Shown in pieces: positions 18,140-26,828 of a DNA stretch of 64,000 bases. The translations under genes and the position numbers were made by a program. The first letter of the stretch is position 1. Every line of letters starts with the position of its first letter. The notes beneath the pieces were generated by a model, which was not told where the DNA came from, ran no database searches, and saw nothing but the letters and a program-made list of their open reading frames with translations. This DNA comes from an uncultured Bacteroidota bacterium (lineage in GTDB: Bacteria; Bacteroidota; Bacteroidia; Bacteroidales; P3): positions 62,001 through 126,000 of the forward strand of contig CACYKY010000003.1 of the NCBI GenBank assembly GCA_902775135.1, read 5' to 3'.

Positions 18140-20272
18140 TTACTCTTCCTCGTTGGCGGCTTCCTCGTAGGCCTTGAGGAGGGCCTGCTGGACGTCGGCG
18201 GGGACGAGCTCGTAGCTGCTGAAGGTCATGGTGAAGGTACCGCGACCGCTGGTGAGGGAGCTCAGGGCGGTGCAGTAGCGGTTCATCTCGGCCAAGGGGG
18301 CCTTAGCCTTGAGGGTGGTGTACTTGCCCTCGGCATCCATACCCATGACGATGGCGCGGCGCCCCTGCAGGTCGGTCATCACACCACCCTGTGCCTCGGT
18401 GGGCACGGTGACGGCGATGTCGTAGATAGGCTCCTTGATCTTCGGGGCAGCCTGCTTGAAGGCCTCGCGGAAGGCGGTACGGCCAGCAATCTTGAAGGCC
18501 GTTTCGTTGGAGTCGACGGGGTGCATCTTACCATCGTAGATGTTGACGACGATGTCGCGAGCGTAGGAACCGGTGAGAGGACCCTGCTCCATCTTCTCCA
18601 TGATACCCTTGAGGATGGCGGGCATGAAGCGGGCGTCGATGGAACCGCCCACGATGCAGTTGTTGAAGACCAGCTTGCCGCCCCACTCCAGAGGATACTC
18701 CTGGGTGTCGCGGATGGGGTACTTGGTCTGGTTGGGCATGCCGTCGAAGTAGGGCTCGATGAGCATGTGCACCTCGCCGAACTGGCCGGAACCGCCGGAC
18801 TGTTTCTTGTGGCGGTACATAGCTTCGGCGCTCTTGGTGATGGTCTCGCGGTAGGGGATGTTGGGGGCGGTGAAGTTGACGGCCAGCTTGTACTGGTTCT
18901 CGAAGTACCACTTCACGGTGTTGAGGTGGAGCTCACCTTGGCAGCCGAGGATGACCTGGCGCAGCTCGCGGCTGTTCTCGAGCGTGAGGCTGCGGTCGTA
19001 GGTGACGAGATCCTTGAGGGCAGCGCCGACCTTCTCGTCGTCGTTGCTGTTGGCGGCCTTCACGGCGACGGTGTAGATGGGAGTGGGGAACTCGATCTCG
19101 GCAACGGCGTCGTCGGTGTTCTTCGGGGTGGTGAGGGTATGGTTGATCTTGACGTCTTTGAGCTTGATGGTGCAGACGATGTCGCCGGCGCAAGCCTTCT
19201 CGACGCGCTGGCGGTTGCTGCCGCTGCACACGAGGACCTGGCTGACGCGCTCCTTGCTCTGGTTGTTGGCGTTGACCACATCCTGGGCTTCGGCGAGCTC
19301 GCCGTCGTAGATGCGGAGGTAGGTGATCTCACCGAGGTTCTTATCCTTGGCGCTCTTGAAGGCGAAGGCGACGGTGGGGTTGGCGTTGTTGCACTTCAGC
19401 TCTTTGCCGCCTTTGGTCTTCTTGGCATCGGCCACCTCGCAGGGAGCGGGGACGTTCTGGCAGATGAACTCGAGGAGACGGTTGACGCCGAAGTTCTCCT
19501 TGGCGGAGGTGCAGAGGATGGGGAAGAGGTCGCGCTTGTCGATGGCGAGCTTGAGGGCCTGGGTGAGCTCCTCGGGGGTGAGGTCGCCATTTTCAAAATA
19601 TTTCTCCATGAGGGCATCGTCGGCAGCGGCGGCTTCCTCGACGAGGGCCATGCGCATCTCCTCGGCCTTGTCGGCATAGGCGGCGGGGATGGCCTCTTCG
19701 GTGTACTTACCATCGGTGAAGGTGTACATCTTGTTGGCCACGATGTCGACCACCTGGTTGAAGCCGAGACCGGCGTTGGTGGGGAACTGGAGCACGGTGC
19801 ACTTGCCACCGAAGAAGTCCTTGAGCTGGTTGACGGCGTCGTCGAAGTTGGCCTTCTCGGCGTCGAGGTGGTTGACGACGAAGAGCATCGGGGTGTCGAG
19901 CTTGGCGGCATAGCGGTTGGCGATCTCGGTGCCTACCTCGACGCCGCTCTGGGCGTTGACGACGACGACGGCGGCCTCGACCACGTTGAGGGCGCTGTCG
20001 AGCTCACCCTGATAGTCGGCGAAGCCGGGCACATCGAGGATGTTGATCTTCTTGCCACCGAACTCGGTGTACATGAGAGTGTTCTCCACAGAGTAGCCGC
20101 GATCGTGCTCGATGTCGCGATAGTCGCTGATGGTGTTCTTGCTGTCCACGGAGCCACGACGGTTGATGAGGCCGCCGCAGAAAGCCATAGCTTCAGCCAT
20201 AGAGGTCTTGCCGGATTTGGCACCGCCCACGAGGGCGATGTTACGAATGTCCTGAGTCTGATAAATTTTCAT
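18140..20272 (-). CDS. fusA2: EF-G2-type elongation factor paralogue with altered GTPase motifs
   Basis: The 710-residue protein has the five-domain EF-G plan. G1 is GGAKSGKTS (~16-24). The switch II motif is DVPGFADY (80-87): Phe84 replaces the His of the usual DTPGHVDF. G4 is NHLD (134-137) instead of NKxD. Domain IV has RHKKQSGGSGQFGEVH and domain V ends LTSGRGTFTMTFSSYELVP. A Bacteroides EF-G2 paralogue reported to support translocation without GTP hydrolysis has a comparable loss, so this is its likely counterpart. The gene has its own promoter with an ~85-nt leader and no str-operon neighbours, so it is not the housekeeping fusA. Selectivity for GTP is uncertain given the G4 change. Confidence 0.88.
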   Translation of the reverse strand: MKIYQTQDIRNIALVGGAKSGKTSMAEAMAFCGGLINRRGSVDSKNTISDYRDIEHDRGYSVENTLMYTEFGGKKINILDVPGFADYQGELDSALNVVEAAVVVVNAQSGVEVGTEIANRYAAKLDTPMLFVVNHLDAEKANFDDAVNQLKDFFGGKCTVLQFPTNAGLGFNQVVDIVANKMYTFTDGKYTEEAIPAAYADKAEEMRMALVEEAAAADDALMEKYFENGDLTPEELTQALKLAIDKRDLFPILCTSAKENFGVNRLLEFICQNVPAPCEVADAKKTKGGKELKCNNANPTVAFAFKSAKDKNLGEITYLRIYDGELAEAQDVVNANNQSKERVSQVLVCSGSNRQRVEKACAGDIVCTIKLKDVKINHTLTTPKNTDDAVAEIEFPTPIYTVAVKAANSNDDEKVGAALKDLVTYDRSLTLENSRELRQVILGCQGELHLNTVKWYFENQYKLAVNFTAPNIPYRETITKSAEAMYRHKKQSGGSGQFGEVHMLIEPYFDGMPNQTKYPIRDTQEYPLEWGGKLVFNNCIVGGSIDARFMPAILKGIMEKMEQGPLTGSYARDIVVNIYDGKMHPVDSNETAFKIAGRTAFREAFKQAAPKIKEPIYDIAVTVPTEAQGGVMTDLQGRRAIVMGMDAEGKYTTLKAKAPLAEMNRYCTALSSLTSGRGTFTMTFSSYELVPADVQQALLKAYEEAANEEE

Positions 20273-20363
20273 TGATATTATTATTTATTTATTATTTTTA
20301 TTCAAATCATTATCAATCATCTACATGCTTCCGACGATGCATCGGCAGCATGCAAAGTGACGG

Positions 20364-20371
20364 CAAAGATA
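20364..20371 (-). promoter_or_regulatory. Promoter of the EF-G2 gene
   Basis: The minus strand reads AAAATTCGTATCTTTGCCG, giving TATCTTTG. The predicted leader to 20272 is ~85 nt, longer than for most genes here, leaving room for regulation. Confidence 0.7.
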
Positions 20372-20470
20372 CGAATTTTTTTTGAATCAGCAACAGGATT
20401 TTTTCACATGGCCAATTATTTCCTCTCAGAATCCTTTACGTAAACGCTCTTGGAGAAAGAAGAGCGAATA

Positions 20471-20497
20471 AAAAAACGGGCCAGTTGGCCCGTTTTT
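20471..20497. terminator. Terminator at the end of the nine-gene operon
   Basis: AAAAAACGGGCCAGTTGGCC then CGTTTTT: a perfect GC stem flanked by A and T runs. It lies 22 bp past the stop of the last operon gene (20519). Confidence 0.85.
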
Positions 20498-20518
20498 CGT
20501 CCCTCAAAGAGGGATGTG

Positions 20519-20953
20519 TTATTTGTTCATGATGCCGTAGACCTTCAACTGACGGAAAAGGAAGTCAATGTTGACCCTCACGAGGACTATGCCTTCATAT
20601 TGGCCCACATTGTTTTTCAAGGGTTCGCCTTCTGAATAGATACCTTTTACGTAGGTCATATATGGAGGATTTTTCTCCTTAAGGAAATTGGCTTTCCACT
20701 TGGCGTTTTGGTTCTGCATGAGAGGACGTCCGTTGAAGACACCTTCGACACCATTCTCGAGAAGCGTACGGAAGAGTCCGTTGAGTGCTACGTCGACCAC
20801 ATCACCCTCTTTGGGCGCTGATGTCTGGACGCTGAATATCACAAAACGGCCGTCGCTTTCGAGCACACTGATATTCATTATTTCCTGTCCCCAAGCATGG
20901 CTACCAAAAGCGATGCAGAGGAGAGCAATGAAAAAGACCCGTTTCTTACACAT
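20519..20953 (-). CDS. Exported protein, last gene of the tubulin-like operon
   Basis: The 144-residue product has a signal peptide (VFFIALLCIAFGSHAWG, cleavage near WGQ|E). The mature part is beta-rich: QEIMNISVLESDGRFVIF, then VVDVALNGLFRTLLENG, and GIVLVRVNIDFLFRQLKVYG near the end. I do not recognise a family. The NGLFRTLLENGVEGVFNGRP stretch hints at a small beta/alpha domain like those found in some T9SS- and gliding-associated proteins, but that is weak. It starts 6 nt after the 509-residue gene and ends just before a strong terminator, so it belongs to the same transcript. Confidence 0.75.
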   Translation of the reverse strand: MCKKRVFFIALLCIAFGSHAWGQEIMNISVLESDGRFVIFSVQTSAPKEGDVVDVALNGLFRTLLENGVEGVFNGRPLMQNQNAKWKANFLKEKNPPYMTYVKGIYSEGEPLKNNVGQYEGIVLVRVNIDFLFRQLKVYGIMNK

Positions 20954-20959
20954 AGCTAT

Positions 20960-22489
20960 TTAGAGTTTGAGCAAACCACCCAAGAAACTCTTCGGGCGGG
21001 TGACGATGCGGTTAGGAATATTTTCATCAAAAGCTTTCATAATTTCCTCACCACCTTTTTTCACATCGCAAGTAGATTTTCCATCCTCGATTTTGTCAAC
21101 CTTTACCTCACCTATTTCACTCCACATACCATTGCCGTCCTGGGTATACACGGTGAGGAGCATGCCTTCGTAGATGGAGGAGTTCTTGCCGACACCGATG
21201 GAGACGACCTTGGCCTTGTTTTTCTTGGACTGGTCGACAGAGAGGACAGATGTGTAGATGGGGTAGCCGCAATCGATAGCGTAGTTGAGGTTATAGTCCT
21301 TGACTGAACGCTCGAAAGCTTTTTCCATACTTTCAGTGCTGAGGCCGGAGCAATAGGTCTGCTCGGCATAGAGAACCTTGCCAGTACGGGCATCGCTGAG
21401 GATGAACACCCATTCGCCATCGACGGTGTAGGTGTTGTAGCGCTCGGATTTTTCGGTTTTGGTCTTAAAGTTGCCGGAAACAGGCATGATGATGCCATCG
21501 ATAGTGATGGAGTTGCGCTGGGCTTCGGAGAGGTTGTTATAAGCATCGAGACTGATGGCGTAGAGACGTGTGGTTTCATAAAGTTTTTTCATCATCATGT
21601 CATCAATGTATTTGTTGGCCATGCTGTTGCCGACAGCATTAAGATAGAGGACGGTGTGGAGCTTATTGCAGTCGGGGTCAGGCTCGTTGATGATAGCAGA
21701 TGTTTTCTTTTCGATGGTGAAAAGTTCACTAAAGAAGCCCAGGGGGCGTGAGGCGATGCGAAGTTCCTCGCCGGCTTCGAAGGCTTTCTGCAGGGTGTCG
21801 GAGCCACCGGTAACCTTGCAGAGAGTGCGGTTGCTACCAAGAATTTCCTTGACTTGGATACGTCCCAACTGGTCGCCGGCGGCATTATAAACGTTGAATT
21901 TCATCTTATCGTAGATGGAGGAGGAACTGCCGACATTGATAGTGACAATCTCTGCTTTCTGCTTCTTGGACTCGTCGACAGAGAGTATATTGCCACGAAC
22001 GACATAGTAGCCGTCGATGAAGGAGGTGAGGTCGACAGAGAGTGTGGACATAGCGGCATTTGTAGCTTTATCTTGATTGTTGCGGTCGGATCCGGAGCCC
22101 TTGAGTTTGGTGCTGACGAGGACAGCGTTGGTCTTGGGGTCGCGAATCTGGAGGGTCACATAGCAAGTCGACATCCATGTCATTTCTCCGGTCAAGATAT
22201 CCTTCTGCTTGCGGGTGGGCATACTGTCAACAACGGCAGTAAAAACAGCGTCAAACTTGATGTTGTTGCGCAACGACTGAGGGAGGCTGTTGTAGTTGCG
22301 GCCATCAAAAATATTGAGTCGCTTGGTTTCAGTAAAGCCACGCAGCATGTAATATTTGACGTCGACGGCGTTCGGTCCACTAACCTCGGAGAAGAGGACT
22401 GTGCGGCGCGTGTTGTCGTAAGTGTTTTCCTGGGCGAAGGCAAAGCCTGCCAGGAGCATCATAGCGATAAATGTAAAAGTTTTTTTCAT
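20960..22489 (-). CDS. Exported protein with a duplicated module
   Basis: The 509-residue product has a signal peptide (MKKTFTFIAMMLLAGFAFAQ). Two matching modules are visible: YYVVRGNILSVDESKKQKAE ... INVGSSSSIYDKMKFNVY (~165-215) and YPIYTSVLSVDQSKKNKAKV ... IGVGKNSSIYEGMLLTVY (~412-462). Each is followed by an IGxxKV-type strand, a CKVTGG/CDVKKGG turn and a RIxSRP/RIVTRP ending. The first ~120 residues of each half look like a CsgG-like alpha/beta domain, and the repeated ends resemble a FlgT-C-like fold; both are guesses from pattern. It is probably periplasmic or outer-membrane associated. Confidence 0.75.
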   Translation of the reverse strand: MKKTFTFIAMMLLAGFAFAQENTYDNTRRTVLFSEVSGPNAVDVKYYMLRGFTETKRLNIFDGRNYNSLPQSLRNNIKFDAVFTAVVDSMPTRKQKDILTGEMTWMSTCYVTLQIRDPKTNAVLVSTKLKGSGSDRNNQDKATNAAMSTLSVDLTSFIDGYYVVRGNILSVDESKKQKAEIVTINVGSSSSIYDKMKFNVYNAAGDQLGRIQVKEILGSNRTLCKVTGGSDTLQKAFEAGEELRIASRPLGFFSELFTIEKKTSAIINEPDPDCNKLHTVLYLNAVGNSMANKYIDDMMMKKLYETTRLYAISLDAYNNLSEAQRNSITIDGIIMPVSGNFKTKTEKSERYNTYTVDGEWVFILSDARTGKVLYAEQTYCSGLSTESMEKAFERSVKDYNLNYAIDCGYPIYTSVLSVDQSKKNKAKVVSIGVGKNSSIYEGMLLTVYTQDGNGMWSEIGEVKVDKIEDGKSTCDVKKGGEEIMKAFDENIPNRIVTRPKSFLGGLLKL

Positions 22490-22535
22490 GATATAATAGG
22501 TTTTAATGATTTACAAACGTTTTTGTTTCCCTCGT

Positions 22536-23792
22536 TTACTCATCCATCACCAGACGGAGACCAACGAAGGGGGAGGGAGTATCAGGGTCTTGGTGGGAGC
22601 GCGAAGAGGAGAGCATGCTCCACTTATTGCCGCCAGCATATCCACCACGGACCACACGCTGGGTGCCGTTGTTGGGCCCCTGGGGACTGATAGTTCGATC
22701 AGCAGGATAGGTAGCTATCCAGTCAGAGCACCACTCAGCAACGTTGCCACTCATGTCGAAGATCCCGAGAGCGTTAGGGGATTTTTTGCCCACAGCAGTG
22801 ATGCCTTCGGTTTGGGCAGCACGGGAGCCGCCGCTGATGGCGTCAGCATCCTGAGTTCCACGAGCACGAGCTGCAAATTCCCATTCGGCCTCAGTAGGCA
22901 TACGGAATTGCTGGCCACTGAGTCTGTTGAGGCGGCGGATAAACTCGAGACAATCGTTATAGCTGACATTGCTCACAGGCAAATCAGGACCTTGGACAAG
23001 CGAGGGATTGCTACCCATGACCTTTTCCCAAAGAGCCTGAGTAACCTCAGTCTTGCCGATGCTGTAGTTGCGGAGGATAACCTCATGCTGGGGTTGGGCA
23101 TAGTTGAGGGGATAGTTCTTGTCCTCGGGTTTAGTCTTGGAGCCCATCAGGAAGGAACCTCCAGCCACCTTGACCATTTCGTAGCTGATGCCTTCGAGCT
23201 GGAAGGAACCCGCAGGGCGGAGGGTAATAGTATGGGATGTTTTCTTTCCAAGTTTAATGTGGAAGATGCTGCGTTCCTTGTTATACCCATTGGCCACTAT
23301 CTCTACCTCGTGGTCACCTTCGGGGCCTTTGTATTCATAGGGAGTCACGGAGCTCATCTTCTCGCCGTCAATATAGACGTCAGCATCCTTGATGTTACAT
23401 TCAATTTTGACAGTACCGGTGGGACCGTCATAAGCTATCTGAGGCTTTTCCACAAGCATCACATAGGTAACGTTGCTGCGTATGGGTTCGAACTCGTGAC
23501 GCAGCGGGAGATATTTCTTCGACTTGATGGTGATCCAGTTGGCATCCTTCATCATGTAGATCCACCACTCGCCGTCCTTGTACTCGGAGGAGATGATGTC
23601 GCCCTCGAACTGCGCGTCGGGTAAAATGAGTCCAAGGCGGATGAGACCGCAATTGACTCCATTGGCATCCTTCTTAGGATACTTGGCGGCGTCGGTCATA
23701 GTGAGGTCGGCACGGAAGTCGGTAACCTTCAGTTCCTGGGCCGAAAGGCCGAGGCAAACAGCCAGGAAAAAGAATAGAATGGTTTTCTTCAT
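22536..23792 (-). CDS. PEGA plus formylglycine-generating-enzyme-like exported protein
   Basis: The 418-residue product has a signal peptide (MKKTILFFFLAVCLGLSAQ). Residues ~125-195 are a PEGA-type beta domain (IKDADVYIDGEKMSSVTPYE ... VEIVANGYNKE). Residues ~205-415 are an FGE-sulfatase/SUMF1 domain: MVKVAGGSFLMGS, IGKTEVTQALWEKVMG, RMPTEAEWEFAARA, DMSGNVAEWCSDW and RVVRGGYAGG. At the end FVGLRLVMD stands where active FGE has a Cys-containing GFRC, so it probably does not make formylglycine. Such degenerate domains are used for binding in many bacterial surface proteins. It sits 14 nt from the upstream gene in the operon. Confidence 0.88.
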   Translation of the reverse strand: MKKTILFFFLAVCLGLSAQELKVTDFRADLTMTDAAKYPKKDANGVNCGLIRLGLILPDAQFEGDIISSEYKDGEWWIYMMKDANWITIKSKKYLPLRHEFEPIRSNVTYVMLVEKPQIAYDGPTGTVKIECNIKDADVYIDGEKMSSVTPYEYKGPEGDHEVEIVANGYNKERSIFHIKLGKKTSHTITLRPAGSFQLEGISYEMVKVAGGSFLMGSKTKPEDKNYPLNYAQPQHEVILRNYSIGKTEVTQALWEKVMGSNPSLVQGPDLPVSNVSYNDCLEFIRRLNRLSGQQFRMPTEAEWEFAARARGTQDADAISGGSRAAQTEGITAVGKKSPNALGIFDMSGNVAEWCSDWIATYPADRTISPQGPNNGTQRVVRGGYAGGNKWSMLSSSRSHQDPDTPSPFVGLRLVMDE

Positions 23793-23806
23793 TGCATCAA
23801 GATGTT

Positions 23807-24775
23807 TTAATTGAGTTTGAAGTTACTAAGCGTAAAGATATCGCTGTCGTCAATCTCGGTGGGCTGCCAGGTGCGCACCATAATCTTGGGGTGGAACTCG
23901 TCGGTGAAGTCCCAAACGATGAAGACAATGCCCTCGTCGCTGTAGTTCTTGGTGAACCAGCCCTGTTTGAGGGTAACGCCGTAATAGTTGGGCTTTGCTC
24001 CATGGCGAACAATTTGGATGTCGTCGAACTTGACGTTGATGTAGGCGTTGTTACGGAATACGCGACGCAGACCATTGAGGTACTGCTGTTTGCCTTGGGT
24101 AGTGTATTCAACCTTGGAAATGGGCTTCATGTCGGTGTGCTGACGTTTGACGACCTTGCCGGTAACGATGAGGGCGTCGTCGGAGAAGACGTCCTCCATG
24201 AATCTGATGTCTTTCTGGACATAGGCATTGCGGAACTGTTCGACCCAATGGAGGATTTGCATGCGGCGGTCGGCGTCGTTGAGGCGCTCGCCCTCCTTCA
24301 TGAGGCGGACATACTGCTGGAGGCCCATGGTGATGTTGAAGTCGGAGATGCGGCCGGAAGGATCAAAATTGATACATATTTCCTGGTTGAGGTCGCCGAC
24401 GTAGGAGTCGTCAATGGGCTTCATGACAACAGCTATATTGCGAGCCTGGTAACCAATAACGCGGCCGTTGGAAGCTTTGATGCGAAGGCAATGTTCGACG
24501 ATATCGTCGTCAACAACACGGAATTTGACATTATTCCACATCATGCCGATACTCTGGGTTGCCAGATCATCGATGCCGATGCCGCGATAGTTGATATCCT
24601 TACCTGATGACTCGGCTTGGTTAATGGCCGTAAGCAGGCGGGAAGTGTTCTGCTCCATAGTCTGCTTGACCGAACCTTCGATGCCGTCAGAAAATTCAAA
24701 GAGAACTTCATCCTGAGCACGAAGTGCAAAGGTGGAAAGTAGTGCAGCAAATGCTATGACAAAAACTTTTTTCAT
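23807..24775 (-). CDS. Exported NTF2-like-domain protein
   Basis: The start is ATG 24775 (MKKVFVIAFAALLSTFALRA signal peptide); the longer frame to 24859 adds 28 residues that overlap the neighbour and lack a signal. The mature protein is ~300 residues. The second half has an NTF2/SnoaL-like layout: LHWVEQFRNAYVQKDIRFME, VFSDDALIVTGKVVKR, YLNGLRRVFRNNAYINVKF, then GVTLKQGWFTKNYSDEGIVF and FHPKIMVRTWQP. Such folds often bind small ligands or act as dimerisation domains. The N-terminal half is unrecognised. It is part of the operon, with a 62-nt gap upstream. Confidence 0.78.
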   Translation of the reverse strand: MKKVFVIAFAALLSTFALRAQDEVLFEFSDGIEGSVKQTMEQNTSRLLTAINQAESSGKDINYRGIGIDDLATQSIGMMWNNVKFRVVDDDIVEHCLRIKASNGRVIGYQARNIAVVMKPIDDSYVGDLNQEICINFDPSGRISDFNITMGLQQYVRLMKEGERLNDADRRMQILHWVEQFRNAYVQKDIRFMEDVFSDDALIVTGKVVKRQHTDMKPISKVEYTTQGKQQYLNGLRRVFRNNAYINVKFDDIQIVRHGAKPNYYGVTLKQGWFTKNYSDEGIVFIVWDFTDEFHPKIMVRTWQPTEIDDSDIFTLSNFKLN

Positions 24776-24837
24776 ATCGTAACAATATTTTACTTTAATA
24801 CCGAATGATGTTTTCAATACAACATGTCCACCTAGAC

Positions 24838-25728
24838 CTATTTGGCCAAAATAAACCAAAGGGCGTTTTTACCTCTATGGTTGGCCAAAGAAGAAAGTTT
24901 CATCTCGCGATAGTCGATGCGACTGTCGGATCCAGCACCAAGAATAGTGATGAGATTACCATTATTGTCGAAGATAATCCAGCATGCTTCGGCGCTATTG
25001 GGACATTTGTCAGGAGTACCGAAACGTTTGACGCGATACTGTGCTTTGAGTCGGTTGAGTTTTGCGCGTATCGCTGTGATGTCACCACATTCGAGGAGTT
25101 CAGTAATCACACGTTGTTGCCACCCAACAAGGTCACTCTGCACAGCGGTGCTTGCTGCCGGTTGTTTTTCCTCGTCAAGGGATGTTTCGGGGACTTCGTC
25201 GACAGCCACTTCTTCGGCGGGGACTTCATTGACAGGCACTTCATTGACGACAGGCGTTGTCGCTACTGGATTTTCCTCAGGAGCAGCCTGCACCGGAGCC
25301 CTATGTACAGGTGCAAGCACAGGGTTGTCGTTGATGGTGATAGTGGCTCCAGAGGCAGCATTAACGACGGTGGTATTCATCACCCCCTCAATATCATTCT
25401 TCTTCACATAGACAAACACGCGGTGCATCTCGCCTCGCATCATGCTCATTTGCTCACTTCGGGAGCGAATGTCTTTGATGAGCACATTGTCGGCCGACGT
25501 GAGTTTTTTCTTCGATCCGATGTACTCGTCCACTTGCTTCATCAGCAGTTCATAGGCCACTTCAGCTGCTTCGGCCTCACTGTCCATAGTGGCCTCTGCG
25601 TAGAGGTACGAACTACTGCGTTTGATTTTGTTGATTTCCTTAGAGGTTGTCTGCTGTGCCATAGACATTGTGGTAAACAGTAGCGCAAAAGCTAGAAGGA
25701 AAAAACATTTATTGGATTTCGTTCTCAT
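24838..25728 (-). CDS. Exported protein with Pro/Glu/Val-rich linker
   Basis: The ATG at 25728 (MRTKSNKCFFLLAFALLF signal peptide, cleavage near SMA|QQ) overlaps the upstream gene by 20 nt, suggesting translational coupling. Residues ~25-110 are helical and charged (SEAEAAEVAYELLMKQVDEY ... HRVFVYVKKNDI). Residues ~130-190 are a low-complexity linker (VNEVPVNEVPAEEVAVDEVP). The C-terminal ~100 residues form a small domain (GWQQRVITELLECGDITAIR ... CWIIFDNNGNLITILG). I do not recognise any domain. The linker could span peptidoglycan, joining an inner and an outer part; this is inference. Confidence 0.75.
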   Translation of the reverse strand: MRTKSNKCFFLLAFALLFTTMSMAQQTTSKEINKIKRSSSYLYAEATMDSEAEAAEVAYELLMKQVDEYIGSKKKLTSADNVLIKDIRSRSEQMSMMRGEMHRVFVYVKKNDIEGVMNTTVVNAASGATITINDNPVLAPVHRAPVQAAPEENPVATTPVVNEVPVNEVPAEEVAVDEVPETSLDEEKQPAASTAVQSDLVGWQQRVITELLECGDITAIRAKLNRLKAQYRVKRFGTPDKCPNSAEACWIIFDNNGNLITILGAGSDSRIDYREMKLSSLANHRGKNALWFILAK

Positions 25729-26824
25729 TGAATAGTGATTTAAGGTTCGACATGGGAACATATGCATTGAGGCGGGCCTTGACAGTGCCTTTACGTTCTT
25801 TGATAATGTTCCTCGAGAAGTTGAGTTTCATCACATGGGCATAGCCCATTTCAGGGTTGTTCATAACCAATTCCGCCACCACCACACCCTCGTTGTCGCT
25901 GATGATACCGAAGTAAGGATGGCAACCTTGATCCAGACAGTAGCCTATCCACTGGCGCAAGGGCAGGCTGAACTCGCCGAGGTTGAACCCATACTTCACC
26001 TGCGTAAAAGCTATCAAGATATCGTTCTCCAATTCGACTCCTGTCACCAGATTGGCCATACTCTCGAAGGGGAAATCCTCTCCATAGAGCAACTGCCAAC
26101 CCGTTTCGGAGTCGTTGACGAAATAGCGGTTGGAATTGAGTTCAGGCAGATGGAATATCTCTCCTGTAAGGACATGGATGGGACTGTTGCCGACGCGAGC
26201 CAATATTTGATCCACAGGGTTGGCGGGCTCAACATCACCCAAACGGAAACGGAGTGCCTCCTGAGCCAACCGACCTTCACCCTCTTGTATGGTGACTCCC
26301 TTCAGGAGAAAGTAGTCGGTAGGGTAAGAGAGTGTCACCTCGCGACGGTTCTCGCTATACCAGTTGCAAATATAGCGTTTGTCGTTCTGCTGTGTAATCT
26401 GGAAGTAAGAGCTGGTGTCTTTACACAAAGCTTTGAGTTCGGCAACAGAGCCTTTCTCAAATTTTATACGTTCCTCCAACAGATGGCTTTTGAAACTCTT
26501 GCCGTAGAACTCGCCGAGGTCGGACGTGAGCGCCAGCCGTTCAATAAAGTTGCACTGGTCCCCGGGCAAATGCTGGCGCTGCCAAGGGGTGAAGAGCGAG
26601 TATCCGATATGCACCACCTCGCCATCTTTGACAATCACTGTCACCGGCAGCAAGTGGAATTCCGCAACCCTGTAATTCAACCCCTCGGGCAGATGCCCTC
26701 CGAGGCCAATACCAGAGGCTATCGAGCGCAACTGGGCCGTAGCACAAGGTTGTGTCATAGCCTTCCGGCCTCCCCCGAAGAGGAGGAGGCCCAGAAAGCA
26801 TAATATGACGAAACGTCGGAACAT
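25709..26824 (-). CDS. Exported protein of unknown function in the tubulin-like operon
   Basis: The 371-residue product starts MFRRFVILCFLGLLLFGGG, a signal peptide or anchor. The mature part is a mixed alpha/beta protein with no family I recognise (AEFHLLPVTVIVKDGEVVHI; YPTDYFLLKGVTIQEGEGRL; FGIISDNEGVVVAELVMNNP). It starts 4 nt after the stop of the zinc-ribbon gene, and its own end overlaps the next gene by 20 nt, so translation is tightly coupled. No catalytic motif is seen. Confidence 0.75.
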   Translation of the reverse strand: MFRRFVILCFLGLLLFGGGRKAMTQPCATAQLRSIASGIGLGGHLPEGLNYRVAEFHLLPVTVIVKDGEVVHIGYSLFTPWQRQHLPGDQCNFIERLALTSDLGEFYGKSFKSHLLEERIKFEKGSVAELKALCKDTSSYFQITQQNDKRYICNWYSENRREVTLSYPTDYFLLKGVTIQEGEGRLAQEALRFRLGDVEPANPVDQILARVGNSPIHVLTGEIFHLPELNSNRYFVNDSETGWQLLYGEDFPFESMANLVTGVELENDILIAFTQVKYGFNLGEFSLPLRQWIGYCLDQGCHPYFGIISDNEGVVVAELVMNNPEMGYAHVMKLNFSRNIIKERKGTVKARLNAYVPMSNLKSLFNENEIQ

Positions 26825-26828
26825 TCAA

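Noticed and set aside
18521..20275. 584-codon ORF opposite the EF-G2 gene
   Set aside because: Composition is that of a reverse-complement shadow and no motif is visible.
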